DNA of 64,000 bases, from positions 248,001 to 312,000 of the forward strand of contig JADKCL010000003.1 of the NCBI GenBank assembly GCA_016718825.1, in the 5' to 3' direction. Below the pieces are notes generated by a model. The model was not told where the DNA came from and ran no database searches. It worked only from the letters and a program-made list of their open reading frames with translations. Both the position numbers and the translations under genes were made by a program. Positions 25,709-34,540 of this stretch are shown one piece after another. The DNA is from Bacteroidota bacterium (GTDB lineage: Bacteria > Bacteroidota > Bacteroidia > J057 > JADKCL01). Numbering within the stretch: position 1 is the first letter of the stretch; each line of letters begins with the position of its first letter.

Positions 25709-27763
25709 TCACCAAATCACCAAACGGAGACTGTCTGGACGGTACATCTTGTCGCCTTCTTTGACGCCGAAGGCTTCGTAGAACTCCGGAACATTGCTCA
25801 CCGGCCCAATCACGCGGTATTTCGCTGGTGAATGCACATCGCTTCTCACTCGCAAGGCAATCGCCTCCGGACGCATATTGGTCATCCAAGCCAAGGCATG
25901 TCCTAGAAAATACCGCTGTGTAGGCGTATAGCCACCGATCATCTTGTTTTCCTTGAATTGAGCCGTACGCTTGAAAGCTTCGTAGCCCATCACGATACCG
26001 CCCAAGTCGGCAATGTTCTCGCCTTGCGTTTGGTCGCCATTGATGTGCAAGGTATCCACCGGCACATATTGGTTGAATTGTTCGACGATCTTTTTGGTTT
26101 TAGCCTCGAATCGCTTGTAGTCTTCTGCCGTCCACCAGTTGGTCAAATTGCCGTTTCCGTCGTACTTACTGCCCTGATCGTCAAATCCATGGGTGATCTC
26201 GTGGCCGAATGTCGAACCACCGATAATGGCGTAGAGGATGGCATCGTCTGCCATTCTGCCCTCATAACCCGGCACCATGATATTGCTTCCCGGTACGACA
26301 ATTTCGTTGTTGCTCGGGTTGTAATAGGCGTTGTAAGTCTGTGGAGTCATCTCCCATTCGTTGCGATCGACGGGTTTGCCATACTTTGCAATGTTGTAGT
26401 CGTGGTGCCAACGGTTGGAATTCATCATGTTTTGCGCATAAGAATTCGCGACGACCTCCAACTTGCTCATGTCTTTCCATTTGTCAGGATAGCCCACTTT
26501 CATCACGATTTGATCCAGCTTTTTCAGTGCCTTTTCCTTCGTTTCGGCCTCCATCCAATCGAGGTTTTTGATGCGTTCGGCATAGACATCTTTGATGGCA
26601 GCACCGATTTCAGTGAGCTTTTCCTTGGTTCCCTTGGGCAAATATTCCGCGACATACACTTGGCCGATCAGCTCCCCGAGTTGGTCGTTGGTATTTTCCA
26701 CGACGCGTTTCCAACGGGGTTGTGGCTCCTTGATGCCACTGAGAACCGTGCCAAAAAATCCGAATGCATCCAAGTACGTTTTGTCGTCGAGGTAACTCGT
26801 GTAGCTGGAAATCAACTGAAGTTTGAAGTAGTTTTTCCAGTCGTCGAGGCTGTAAGTCCCCAACATGCCGTTCAAAGCGGTCAGGAATTCGGGTTGCCCC
26901 ACGATGACGGTATCGACCGCTGCCAGCCCGAGTGCGCCGGTCATGGCCTGCCAATCCCATTTGGGCATGGTGCTTTTCAGCTTGGCAAAGGCCCATTTGT
27001 TGTAATTTTTGTAAGGGTCGCGCGTGTCTTCGATTTTGCGAGAGGCCTTGGCCAATGCCGTTTCGAGTGCCATGTTGCGCGTTGCAGCTTCGGTGGCCTT
27101 GGCAGCGTCATAGCCGAGAATGGCGTACATCTTCGTGGAATAATCCACAAACGCCTGCCGCGTACTGTCCAATTCAGGATCGAAATAATAATCCCGGTCG
27201 GGCAAGCTGAGACCACCTTGGTGGATGAGCAGGGCATATTTGCTGCTGATTTTATCGTCTTGTCCGACCCAGATGCTCAGCATTGGTCCGCAGCCCAAGC
27301 GATGCAAATTGGCCACGACCGCAGGCACGGCGGCCATGTCGGTAATCGCGTCGATGCGGTCAAATTCGGGCTTTAAAGCACCCAATCCCTGCGAATTGAG
27401 GGCAACGCTGTCCATGCCGGAAAGGTAAAAATCCCCGATTTTTTGCTTGGTGGTCCCTTTTTCAGCTTTGGCATCGGCCGATTTTTTGCAGATGTCGGAA
27501 ATCTGAGCCGCCAGGGTATCCTCGATCATCAACCAAAGACCGGCCGTTGCTTCTGAGGCCTTGATCGGATTTTCAGCAAACCATTTGCCATTGGCGAATT
27601 GGAAAAAATCGTCACCCGGGCGCACGGTGCTGTCCACGTGGGCGGCAAGCGCGTCAATTTCCGGGGATACGGTTGTTGCTGTGTTGCCTTTTTCCTTGGG
27701 GGTGCAGGCTGAAAATGCAATGCTGCCCGCGATCAGGAGCAGCAAAAGATGATTTTTACGCAT
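25709..27763 (-). CDS. M13 family metallopeptidase (neprilysin-like), lipoprotein
   Basis: A 684-residue protein from the ATG at 27763, which begins a lipoprotein signal (MRKNHLLLLL...SIAFSAC, Cys at about residue 20), so it is anchored to a membrane outside the cytoplasm. The N-terminal M13 domain covers about residues 40-430. The zinc site is HEITH (about residue 521) with the third ligand Glu in ENIADLGG (about 583). The family motif NAYYNPSNNEIVVP is present. Full family length, apparently intact. It degrades oligopeptides. It is probably monocistronic and ends at a hairpin. Confidence 0.95.
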   Translation of the reverse strand: MRKNHLLLLLIAGSIAFSACTPKEKGNTATTVSPEIDALAAHVDSTVRPGDDFFQFANGKWFAENPIKASEATAGLWLMIEDTLAAQISDICKKSADAKAEKGTTKQKIGDFYLSGMDSVALNSQGLGALKPEFDRIDAITDMAAVPAVVANLHRLGCGPMLSIWVGQDDKISSKYALLIHQGGLSLPDRDYYFDPELDSTRQAFVDYSTKMYAILGYDAAKATEAATRNMALETALAKASRKIEDTRDPYKNYNKWAFAKLKSTMPKWDWQAMTGALGLAAVDTVIVGQPEFLTALNGMLGTYSLDDWKNYFKLQLISSYTSYLDDKTYLDAFGFFGTVLSGIKEPQPRWKRVVENTNDQLGELIGQVYVAEYLPKGTKEKLTEIGAAIKDVYAERIKNLDWMEAETKEKALKKLDQIVMKVGYPDKWKDMSKLEVVANSYAQNMMNSNRWHHDYNIAKYGKPVDRNEWEMTPQTYNAYYNPSNNEIVVPGSNIMVPGYEGRMADDAILYAIIGGSTFGHEITHGFDDQGSKYDGNGNLTNWWTAEDYKRFEAKTKKIVEQFNQYVPVDTLHINGDQTQGENIADLGGIVMGYEAFKRTAQFKENKMIGGYTPTQRYFLGHALAWMTNMRPEAIALRVRSDVHSPAKYRVIGPVSNVPEFYEAFGVKEGDKMYRPDSLRLVIW

Positions 27764-27887
27764 GGAATTTTCGAAATTCAATTGGGCCGCAAGGTAGGCA
27801 TTTTGCAGAATGTTCAGGCATTCAGCACGTGGATTTGATGGCTCATCCTGTCATGCATCCCTGCTGACAAGGTACATTACCCGGCAA

Positions 27888-28847
27888 TTAGCGGTGGATT
27901 GGCCCTTTTACCCACGCCTTTTGGCCTTCCTTGGCGTGAAATGTCCAGCAGACAATCCTGCTGTTTTTCTGGCCTTGCCGCGATTCAATCGTGCGCACTT
28001 CGGCAGCCTTGGCATGCTTGAGTGCCATGTAAATCGGCTGGAGATTTTCGGATTTGGAGACGATGGAGGTGAACCAGAGGCAGTTTGTACCGACCGCGAT
28101 ACTTTGATTGATCATCCGCTTGACGAATGCCAATTCGCCGCCGTCGACATACAATTCCGCTTTTTGTCCGCCGAAATTACGTTGCACGGCCTCCCCTTTT
28201 GCAAGTCCGAGGTTCCGGAGCTTGCGTGCGGTTTTGGCGTCGGCATCTGCCTTGGAGCTGTGAAACGGCGGATTGCAGATCGTGAGGTCAAAGCGTTCGC
28301 CCGGCTGCCAAACATTGCGAAAAATATCCGTTTTGATTGGTTGCAGCCTTATTTCGACAGCGCCTTTGAGGCTCGGGTTGAACTTGACAATGTTTTCGGC
28401 GGATTTGACCGAAACTGCATCAATGTCTGCCCCGATGAAGGTCCAACCATAGACATGCCGACCGATAATCGGGAAAACGCAATTCGCCCCCACGCCGATG
28501 TCGAGTACGCGCACGGACTTGCCTTCGGGAATGTTGCCGCCATTCGATTCAGCAAGCAAATCCGCCACATGATGGATATAATCGGCCCGGCTCGGAATCG
28601 GAGGACAAAGGTATCCGGCAGGGATGTCCCATAATTTGACCCCGTAGTGCAAGATCAGCAAGGCCCGATTGAGTTCCTTGACGGCCACGGGATCGGCAAA
28701 GTCGATGGTGGCTTCGCCAGTTGGGCTTTTAGAGACAAAAGGCTGGAGACTTTGGCTCGCTGCGCCAAGCGCCGCAAAATCGTAGCGGTGTCGATGCACA
28801 TTGCGCGGATGCAATCCCGTGCGTTCGGTGGATTTTTCGGATGCCAT
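27888..28847 (-). CDS. rlmF: 23S rRNA (adenine(1618)-N(6))-methyltransferase RlmF
   Basis: A 319-residue cytosolic methyltransferase from the ATG at 28847; a TTG start four codons earlier is possible. It methylates the N6 of A1618 in 23S rRNA using SAM. The family's opening GLHPRNVHRHRYDFAAL is present, as are the SAM-binding VLDIGVGANCVFP and the adenine-N6 catalytic motif ICNPPFHSS (NPPF). PAGYLCPPIPSRADYIHHVADLL is highly characteristic. It lies between the M13 and Fic genes on the same strand, with gaps of 124 and 73 bp, so linkage to either is uncertain. Confidence 0.96.
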   Translation of the reverse strand: MASEKSTERTGLHPRNVHRHRYDFAALGAASQSLQPFVSKSPTGEATIDFADPVAVKELNRALLILHYGVKLWDIPAGYLCPPIPSRADYIHHVADLLAESNGGNIPEGKSVRVLDIGVGANCVFPIIGRHVYGWTFIGADIDAVSVKSAENIVKFNPSLKGAVEIRLQPIKTDIFRNVWQPGERFDLTICNPPFHSSKADADAKTARKLRNLGLAKGEAVQRNFGGQKAELYVDGGELAFVKRMINQSIAVGTNCLWFTSIVSKSENLQPIYMALKHAKAAEVRTIESRQGQKNSRIVCWTFHAKEGQKAWVKGPIHR

Positions 28848-28932
28848 TTCGAGTTGCAAAGGAAACGAATTAGATTTTCAGAACCACAAGTCGAGACCCG
28901 CAATAACTGCGATGGGCCCAAACGGCTGAAGC

Positions 28933-30036
28933 CTACTGCACCAATTCATAGTTGGTGCTGCGCCCTCCGGCAGCCTCCTTGCGCAAGACATTCTTTTCAA
29001 TCAGTTCATTGATGTCACGCAAGGCGGTATCCTGTGAGCATTTTGCCATTTTGGCCCATTTGGAGGTATTCAATTTCCCTTCGAAGCCATCAGTCAATTT
29101 CCTGAGCATAAACCATTGCCGGTCATTGAATGGATTCATGACATGAAGCATCCAAAAACGGTGCCTGTACAAAACCGAGGCGAGGGTCGTTTGGGCTGCG
29201 GAACAGGCGTCGATGAGGCATTCTAAAAACCAAAGTAGCCATGCGGTGATGTCCAGACTTGCCTTTTGCGACTTTTCCAGGATTTCGTAGTAGTCTTTCC
29301 GCTCCTCCATGATCTGCGCCGACAAGCTGTAATAGCGCAGCAATGTACCGTCGGCGCGTGCGAGGAGCAGGTCGGTCAGGGCCCTGGCGATGCGTCCGTT
29401 GCCGTCTTCAAACGGGTGGATGGTCAAGAACCAAAAATGCGCGACGCCGGCTTTGATGACGGGGTCAAGACCTTGGTCACCATTGAACCAATCCAGAAAT
29501 ATCTGCATTTCTGCCTCCACCCTCTCCGCAGGAGGTGCCTGAAAGTGAATCCTTTCCCTTCCCATCGCCCCGGAAACCACCTGCATCGGACCGGTGGAAT
29601 CATCTCTCCAGCGACCGACAACTATTTGGTAAAGGCCACTGCGGCCCCCGGGAAACATCAAAGAATGCCAACCAAAGAGGCGGTCGGTCGTCAGCGGCAC
29701 ATCGCAACGCTGCGTCGCATCGAGCATCATCTCCACCACGCCCTCCACGTGCCGTGCAGACGGCACGAGACCTGCGATATCCATGCCCAGACGGCGGGCG
29801 AGTGAGGAACGCACTTGCTCGGGATTGAGCACCTCCCCTTCGATCTCACTGGATTTCAGGACGTCCATGGACAAGGTTTGCAGGTTGGCTTCGTTCCGGA
29901 GATCAAATCCCAATGCCTCCATCCTTCCCACAAGCCGGCCTTGCAAATGCCGAAGCAAGCCGAGCGTACCGAGCAATGCTTGATCATCCCAATGAAATTG
30001 GGGCCAATCCTGCAACTGATGCACATACCGACTCAT
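28933..30036 (-). CDS. Fic family protein with DUF4172 N-terminal domain
   Basis: A 367-residue protein from the ATG at 30036 (MSRYVHQLQDWPQFHW, the usual family start); ATG at 30048 is possible. The N-terminal DUF4172 domain is followed by the Fic core, with the catalytic loop HPFEDGNGR complete near residues 205-215. An inhibitory helix motif SSEIEGE near residue 62 ((S/T)xxxE(G/N)) marks it as a self-inhibited class II Fic. Its Glu would block AMP transfer until displaced. The C-terminus has a winged-helix segment (AKCSQDTALRDINELIEKN). It probably AMPylates an unknown protein target. A regular tandem repeat array lies directly upstream. Confidence 0.93.
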   Translation of the reverse strand: MSRYVHQLQDWPQFHWDDQALLGTLGLLRHLQGRLVGRMEALGFDLRNEANLQTLSMDVLKSSEIEGEVLNPEQVRSSLARRLGMDIAGLVPSARHVEGVVEMMLDATQRCDVPLTTDRLFGWHSLMFPGGRSGLYQIVVGRWRDDSTGPMQVVSGAMGRERIHFQAPPAERVEAEMQIFLDWFNGDQGLDPVIKAGVAHFWFLTIHPFEDGNGRIARALTDLLLARADGTLLRYYSLSAQIMEERKDYYEILEKSQKASLDITAWLLWFLECLIDACSAAQTTLASVLYRHRFWMLHVMNPFNDRQWFMLRKLTDGFEGKLNTSKWAKMAKCSQDTALRDINELIEKNVLRKEAAGGRSTNYELVQ

Positions 30037-30089
30037 CCTCCTAAACATCCCCAAAGTTATTCATTTCTCTCCGGTTTTAAAATAATCTC

Positions 30090-30411
30090 CGCACATTTTG
30101 CGGAGATTAACACAAATATTCACCGCAAAGTCGCCTATTCACCGCATATTTTGCGGAGATTAGTCCATATATTCTCCGCAAAGGCGTCTATTCACCGCAT
30201 CTTATGCGGAGATTAGGACAAATATTCTCCGCATGGGGTCGTATTCACCGCATGATTTGCGTAGAATGTGAGGATGATTCACCGCACGAAGGTTCTATTC
30301 ACCGCATGATTTGCAGAGATTGGGAAGGCTATTCACCGCATGAAGGTTCTATTCACCGCATTAGTAGCGAAGATTGCAGCAGCTTTTCGCCGCAAATCCA
30401 TCTTGTATTCA
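30090..30411. repeat. Tandem 53-54-bp repeat array (six units, twelve CCGCA boxes) upstream of fic
   Basis: Six degenerate units start at 30090, 30143, 30196, 30249, 30303 and 30357. The first three are 53 bp and the next two 54 bp. Each contains two boxes of the type ATTC(A/T)CCGCA, so the CGCA core recurs at alternating 34- and 19/20-bp steps twelve times. The first box of several units continues as a small palindrome CCGCA-n5-TGCGG with a following AGATT. The array occupies most of the 461-bp gap between the fic start and the frameshifted lipoprotein. The mixed 53/54 periods would change reading frame, so it is probably not coding. Confidence 0.85.
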
Positions 30412-30497
30412 AAAATCAAGGTGTACGATACGGATGCATCATGCAAGCACATTCCGCGCGGCATTCCGAATCCTACATGCTGCCAATCCAAGTGGCC

Positions 30498-31947
30498 TCA
30501 ACTCCCCAAAGCGACCAACTGCTCCTTGACCTTCGTAGCCGTAGTTTCCAGGAAATCCAGCTTTTCCGTTTGATTTTCGCCAATGACAATGTCCTTTTTG
30601 GCAAAATATAGCTTCCCGTCCGCAGCTTGGAGGGAAAGCAGGATCGCCTTTTCCCCTTTGGGCAGTTTGTTGTAGCCTTCGGTCTTTTGCGTAAACCCGT
30701 AACGCTTTCCATCCACCGAACTGCCCGACAAAATGATCTTCCGAGCTGGTAAAATGAGCTGCACCATGTCTGAGGGCCGGTTGGTTTCCGCAAACAACTG
30801 GATCGGAACGGCTGCCGGATCCTTGAATAAGACATCGACATTTACCCAGCCAAATTCCAGCGCATCGTAGGCGATATATGCTGAATTGACTTCCGCCAGG
30901 ACGTCATCAGGAACCTCTGCGGGGTTCATCAATTTTGGTGAGTTTTTGCGCGGCGAAGTCCCTGAATGTCTGAATCGAACGGTGACAATATTCCTTCTCC
31001 TTTTCTATTGCGTTTTGGTGCAATGCGACTTGCTCTTTGCTCGGTGGACCGCCATTGAGACTTCTTGGCTTGAATTCGATTTCGTAACCTACACGTTGGA
31101 TCGAATCCGCAATGAAATAGTCCACCATCAATTCATCGATTTCCCAAAGGTTCAATTCCAGATGTTCGAGGTAAACCTTGGTAATGTAAGGCATGCAATG
31201 CATCCGAAAACGTTCGCGAAACTCGCGGGTTGCAAGCAAGGTGTTTTCGTATTGCGTGATATCCCCCGGGGTATAATAGAACTCTGGGGAATGCTCCCGT
31301 TGCGACCACTTGGGATCATCCTCGCGCAAAAATCCGAAGTCTTTCGGGCATTCACCGTAGGCTTCATAGGCCGCAAGCTCCCGGATCGGAAACGGAATCA
31401 GCAATTTGCTGGGTTCCTCCACGTTTGTCCAGTTCATCCTGCCATCCGCTTCACGCTGCCCGAGGAAGATCTTAGCATCGGTATCTGCTTCTTTCACCGG
31501 AATTTCAATGCGAATGGGTTTGTTTTTATCAATGGACAGCTTCGCTCCTGCGGCATCCTTCGCAGAAAAATAAATCATGCCCTGGGTCTGGAGAATGTCG
31601 TCGCCATGGACCGTCTGCAAGTTGCTCGTGACATAGTCTGCCATGGAAAAATGCTCCTTGAGTTCGACGGTGACGGTTCCTGTGACCGGCTTTCCATTGG
31701 CATCCAGGAGGCTATTGGCGGGGACATACAAGGTCGTGCCGCTTTTCCCTCTGAGCACATTGTCCTTTCCCGCATCCATCGAAAGCATCTGCATGGGTGC
31801 GCCGATGGGTTTGAGCGAATCGATCAATGCGGCGGGAAGATTCCCGAATTCGGTATTGACGGCAGTTTCCGATGGTTTTGGTTCGTTGCAAGCAACCATC
31901 AACAATACTAACATGAACACTATCAACGAATTGAAAACGTTTTTCAT
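30498..31947 (-). pseudogene. Lipoprotein of unknown function, split by a one-base frameshift
   Basis: Two frames together make one protein of about 480 residues. Part one (30907-31947) starts with a lipoprotein signal (MKNVFNSLIV...MVACNE, Cys20) and runs to residue ~340, ending DFAAQKLTKIDEPRRGS. Part two (30498-30932) continues in another frame as LMNPAEVPDDVLAEVNSAYI and then the conserved-looking YDALEFGWVNVDVLF. Removing one A from the AAAA run at about 30932-30936 joins them as QKLTKLMNPAEVP. The join is smooth, so this is either a recent mutation or a homopolymer sequencing error. N-terminal half: a beta-rich domain (SGTTLYVPANSLLDANG, VTVELKEHFSMADY) common in Bacteroidota lipoproteins. 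Function unknown. Confidence 0.85.
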
Positions 31948-32008
31948 GAATCTAATTTGGTGTATGATCTTCGATTTTGAAATGGGTTATCATTGGCGAA
32001 TTTGGCCC

Positions 32009-32977
32009 TCACCTCACCCAAATCCGGTGCCAAGTATGGGGATCGGTGGCTGCTGGACCCGGGCAACAAGTGCGGATCATGTCGTCGACCTCCCACCTGC
32101 GGCCGGTGATCGGCAAGGAATTTACCGTCCCGCTACAATCAGAAACCCCTGTGATCCAATGCCTTGTGCAGCCTTCGAAGAAAGGATGATTGCACATGGC
32201 GTAGTTGCCTTGATTGCTCAAACTGCCGTTCTGCGTGGCAGGCAGCAGGCTTGAGTGTCCAGCCAAGGCCGTAAAGCTTCCTCCGAGGCCCAAACAATTC
32301 CCAGTACCCGTGCGAAACGCCGCGAGCGTGCCTGCATGCGAACTTTTGAAGTGGATCACCCGCGGATGGTTGGAGGTGATGGCATAAAACCGCACCGACG
32401 CAAATGGAATTGCCGTCATCAGACTGTTGCTTGCATGTCCCCAAAAAGCGGTTCCGCTTTCGTTAGGTCCAAGTGCAGTCGCTCCCTGTAAAGGCAGGTC
32501 AATCGTCCGCACCTGATTGTTGGGATTCGTGCCGCCCTGATGCAAATAATTGAGCACCAAGGTCCATCCCCCGCCGTCAGTGGTCATATCGCAATAACAT
32601 TGCATGGGTGCCATCGGGCCGTTGCAATCGACATCGATGGTATAAACCCCATCGGCAGACGCTGGATTTGCCAACTTGATCTGATCACAATTTTGATAAC
32701 AAACCGAGGTCGGTCCGCACATACTCACCCACTGAAAGGAGTTCCAGTATTCGAGGCAGTGGATCGTGAGGTTGTAGATCACAAGGCCCTCGGCCGGACT
32801 CGGGATCGCATTGCGCTGTGCGGTCGTCATACGCGGGGGCAAAAGGCCTGAAGTGGTGGATTCGACCTGCAATTTCGCGCTCGGATCAATTACAGCCGTG
32901 CCGACACCGACATTTTGGGCATTCGTCAGCTGAAACATTACCAGCAGAAGCAGCAGCAGAACATTCTTTTTCATCAT
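32009..32977 (-). CDS. Secreted fibrinogen-like domain protein
   Basis: A 322-residue protein from the first of two adjacent ATGs (32977; 32974 also possible). Signal peptide MMKKNVLLLLLLVMFQLTNAQ. Residues ~20-85 are the repeated Bacteroidota surface motif (VGVGTAVIDPSAKLQVE, LLPPRMTTAQRNAI). From about residue 95 a fibrinogen C-terminal-like region appears: DGVYTIDVDCNGP, then QCYCDMTTDGGGWTLV, the classic YCDM...GGWT signature, and eight or more Cys that could pair. No T9SS domain is visible at its end. In animals this fold binds sugars; binding of acetylated glycans here is inference. Confidence 0.82.
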   Translation of the reverse strand: MMKKNVLLLLLLVMFQLTNAQNVGVGTAVIDPSAKLQVESTTSGLLPPRMTTAQRNAIPSPAEGLVIYNLTIHCLEYWNSFQWVSMCGPTSVCYQNCDQIKLANPASADGVYTIDVDCNGPMAPMQCYCDMTTDGGGWTLVLNYLHQGGTNPNNQVRTIDLPLQGATALGPNESGTAFWGHASNSLMTAIPFASVRFYAITSNHPRVIHFKSSHAGTLAAFRTGTGNCLGLGGSFTALAGHSSLLPATQNGSLSNQGNYAMCNHPFFEGCTRHWITGVSDCSGTVNSLPITGRRWEVDDMIRTCCPGPAATDPHTWHRIWVR

Positions 32978-33117
32978 TGGAAATCGCAGGCGATGGCACA
33001 AAGCTTGCCTGATTGCATGAATTTAGGAATTTGCTGTGGAATAGCAATCGCTCGCCCCACGGCAGCAATCAACGTGATCGCTGGAAAACCTTCAAACCGA
33101 GAATCAATCCACAAAAA

Positions 33118-33146
33118 ATCAGGCTTCCTGATTGGGGAAGCCTGAT
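33118..33146 (-). terminator. Rho-independent terminator of the 419-residue T9SS gene
   Basis: Perfect 11-bp stem ATCAGGCTTCC / GGAAGCCTGAT with a 7-nt loop, followed on the minus strand by TTTTTT. It begins 24 bp after the stop of the gene at 33170. Confidence 0.9.
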
Positions 33147-33169
33147 AATCAACATGTATGTAAAACCAC

Positions 33170-34429
33170 TTACTTCTCAAAAATCAATTTCCGAACCTCC
33201 TCCTGATTGCCTTGCTTCAATTTCAGCAAGTAAACGCCGGAAGCAAAATCACAGACTTGCATGTCATACTTGTAAGGGGCTTGCCCCAATTCGACGGTGC
33301 GCTCCCAAACCCGTTTGCCGTCCACACTGTACAATGTGATCACCGCAGTCTGCCCAGGGTATCCCGTGGCGTGGATGTGCAAAATCGAATTGTTGGGGTT
33401 GGGATACGCCAGCAATTTCACGCCTTGCCCTTCGACCACGACATCCACCACGGCAGAATACGTCTCTGCACCATTCTTGTCGATCATTCGGAGGCGATAA
33501 TAGTTCAAACCGGGCAAGGGCTTTTGGTCTTCAAAATGGTAATTCAGCACGGATGCACTCATTCCAGCAGCTTTGACCCGACCGAGTTCAAGAAAGGCCC
33601 GCGGCGCACCGCATTTTCCGATTTTGCAATTGATCCCGTCGGTTGCCACCGAACGCTCGATCACAAACCAGTCGCTGTTGGACTCGGATTCTGTGGTCCA
33701 AGCCAAGGAGACAATGTTGTTGCCCATGGATTCGGCGGTGAACGAGGAGATAATGGCAGCAAACGGTGCGCAGGTCAAGGTAAAATCTCCCGTGCTTCCA
33801 GGCTGATCCAAATAGAGTCCGCCGCATTTGAGGCAGAGGAGATTCAATCCCGACACAATCGCACCGCTGTTGTGCTGCGCATTTCCGCAGACCTCGAAGT
33901 ACCCATGGCTTCCGGCAGGCGAGACGACGGAACCATCATTCTTCAACGTTCCTTGCATGTAGACCGAGCCGGTGATGAAGATTGTTCCACGGTTCCAAAG
34001 ATCGCCCTTGATGTTCATGATGCCGTAATTGGACAGCGTTGCACCGGGATAATTGTCCACCCGACCGGAAAAGCTCATCACCGCATTGTTGTCAAGCGCA
34101 CCGTTGTTGCGAAGCCCACCCGCCACGACCGAGTCGTTGCAAACAAAGCTGCCGTTGTTGTCGATGTCATTTTTCACTGTCAAATGGCCCCCAGCGGCAA
34201 CTTCAACGCTGCCTGAGGTCCCGATTTCAAGTGTATTGGGGTGGGAAATCCGGTGGCGGATCGTTACTTGGTCTGAACTTGCCGGAACCAATCCAGTGGA
34301 CCAAACTGTCTCATCGTTCCAAGTGCCGTCCTTGATCGATTGCACGAAGGCGGCATTGGCACTGGAAAAACTCATTGCAAGCAGCAACAAGGCTGCAAAT
34401 ATCCATGAGAATGTAGTTTTTGTCTTCAT
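33170..34429 (-). CDS. T9SS-secreted protein of unknown function
   Basis: A 419-residue protein with signal peptide (MKTKTTFSW...SSANA). Residues 30-190 are a run of short beta-strand repeats with NNG, NYG and NRG turns (DNNGSFVCND, NNGALDNNAVMSFSG, NYGIMNIKGDLWNRG). This is a beta-solenoid often labelled 'G8-like' or 'autotransporter-like' in Bacteroidota. Residues 230-330 look like a fibronectin-type segment (IVSLAWTTESESNSDWFVIERS, LNYYRLRMIDKNG). The last 80 residues are a type A T9SS domain (LLAYPNPNNSILHIHA ... ASGVYLLKLKQG). Exported to the cell surface; role unknown. A TAATTTTG box lies about 23 bp before the ATG. Confidence 0.88.
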   Translation of the reverse strand: MKTKTTFSWIFAALLLLAMSFSSANAAFVQSIKDGTWNDETVWSTGLVPASSDQVTIRHRISHPNTLEIGTSGSVEVAAGGHLTVKNDIDNNGSFVCNDSVVAGGLRNNGALDNNAVMSFSGRVDNYPGATLSNYGIMNIKGDLWNRGTIFITGSVYMQGTLKNDGSVVSPAGSHGYFEVCGNAQHNSGAIVSGLNLLCLKCGGLYLDQPGSTGDFTLTCAPFAAIISSFTAESMGNNIVSLAWTTESESNSDWFVIERSVATDGINCKIGKCGAPRAFLELGRVKAAGMSASVLNYHFEDQKPLPGLNYYRLRMIDKNGAETYSAVVDVVVEGQGVKLLAYPNPNNSILHIHATGYPGQTAVITLYSVDGKRVWERTVELGQAPYKYDMQVCDFASGVYLLKLKQGNQEEVRKLIFEK

Positions 34430-34451
34430 TGTACACGCTTTAGATTCGCTA

Positions 34452-34459
34452 CAAAATTA
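34452..34459 (-). promoter_or_regulatory. -7 box (TAATTTTG) upstream of the 419-residue T9SS gene
   Basis: Exact TAnnTTTG match on the minus strand, 22 bp before the start codon. No convincing -33 box is seen. Confidence 0.4.
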
Positions 34460-34540
34460 GGTGGCGTATCAAGCGTGAAGGCCGACTTTGGTCAGGAATC
34501 CAATTGATCTTTGGCAGTATTTGGTCAACCTATTGTACTT

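Noticed and set aside
30090..30411. CRISPR array
   Set aside because: The units are degenerate and contiguous with no unique spacers of constant length between identical repeats, and no cas genes are in the window.
30204..30611. Open frames over the repeat array (peptide pattern SPHEGSIHRMIC)
   Set aside because: The 53-bp units shift frame relative to the 54-bp ones, there is no promoter or start context, and the frames run into the real gene on the other strand.
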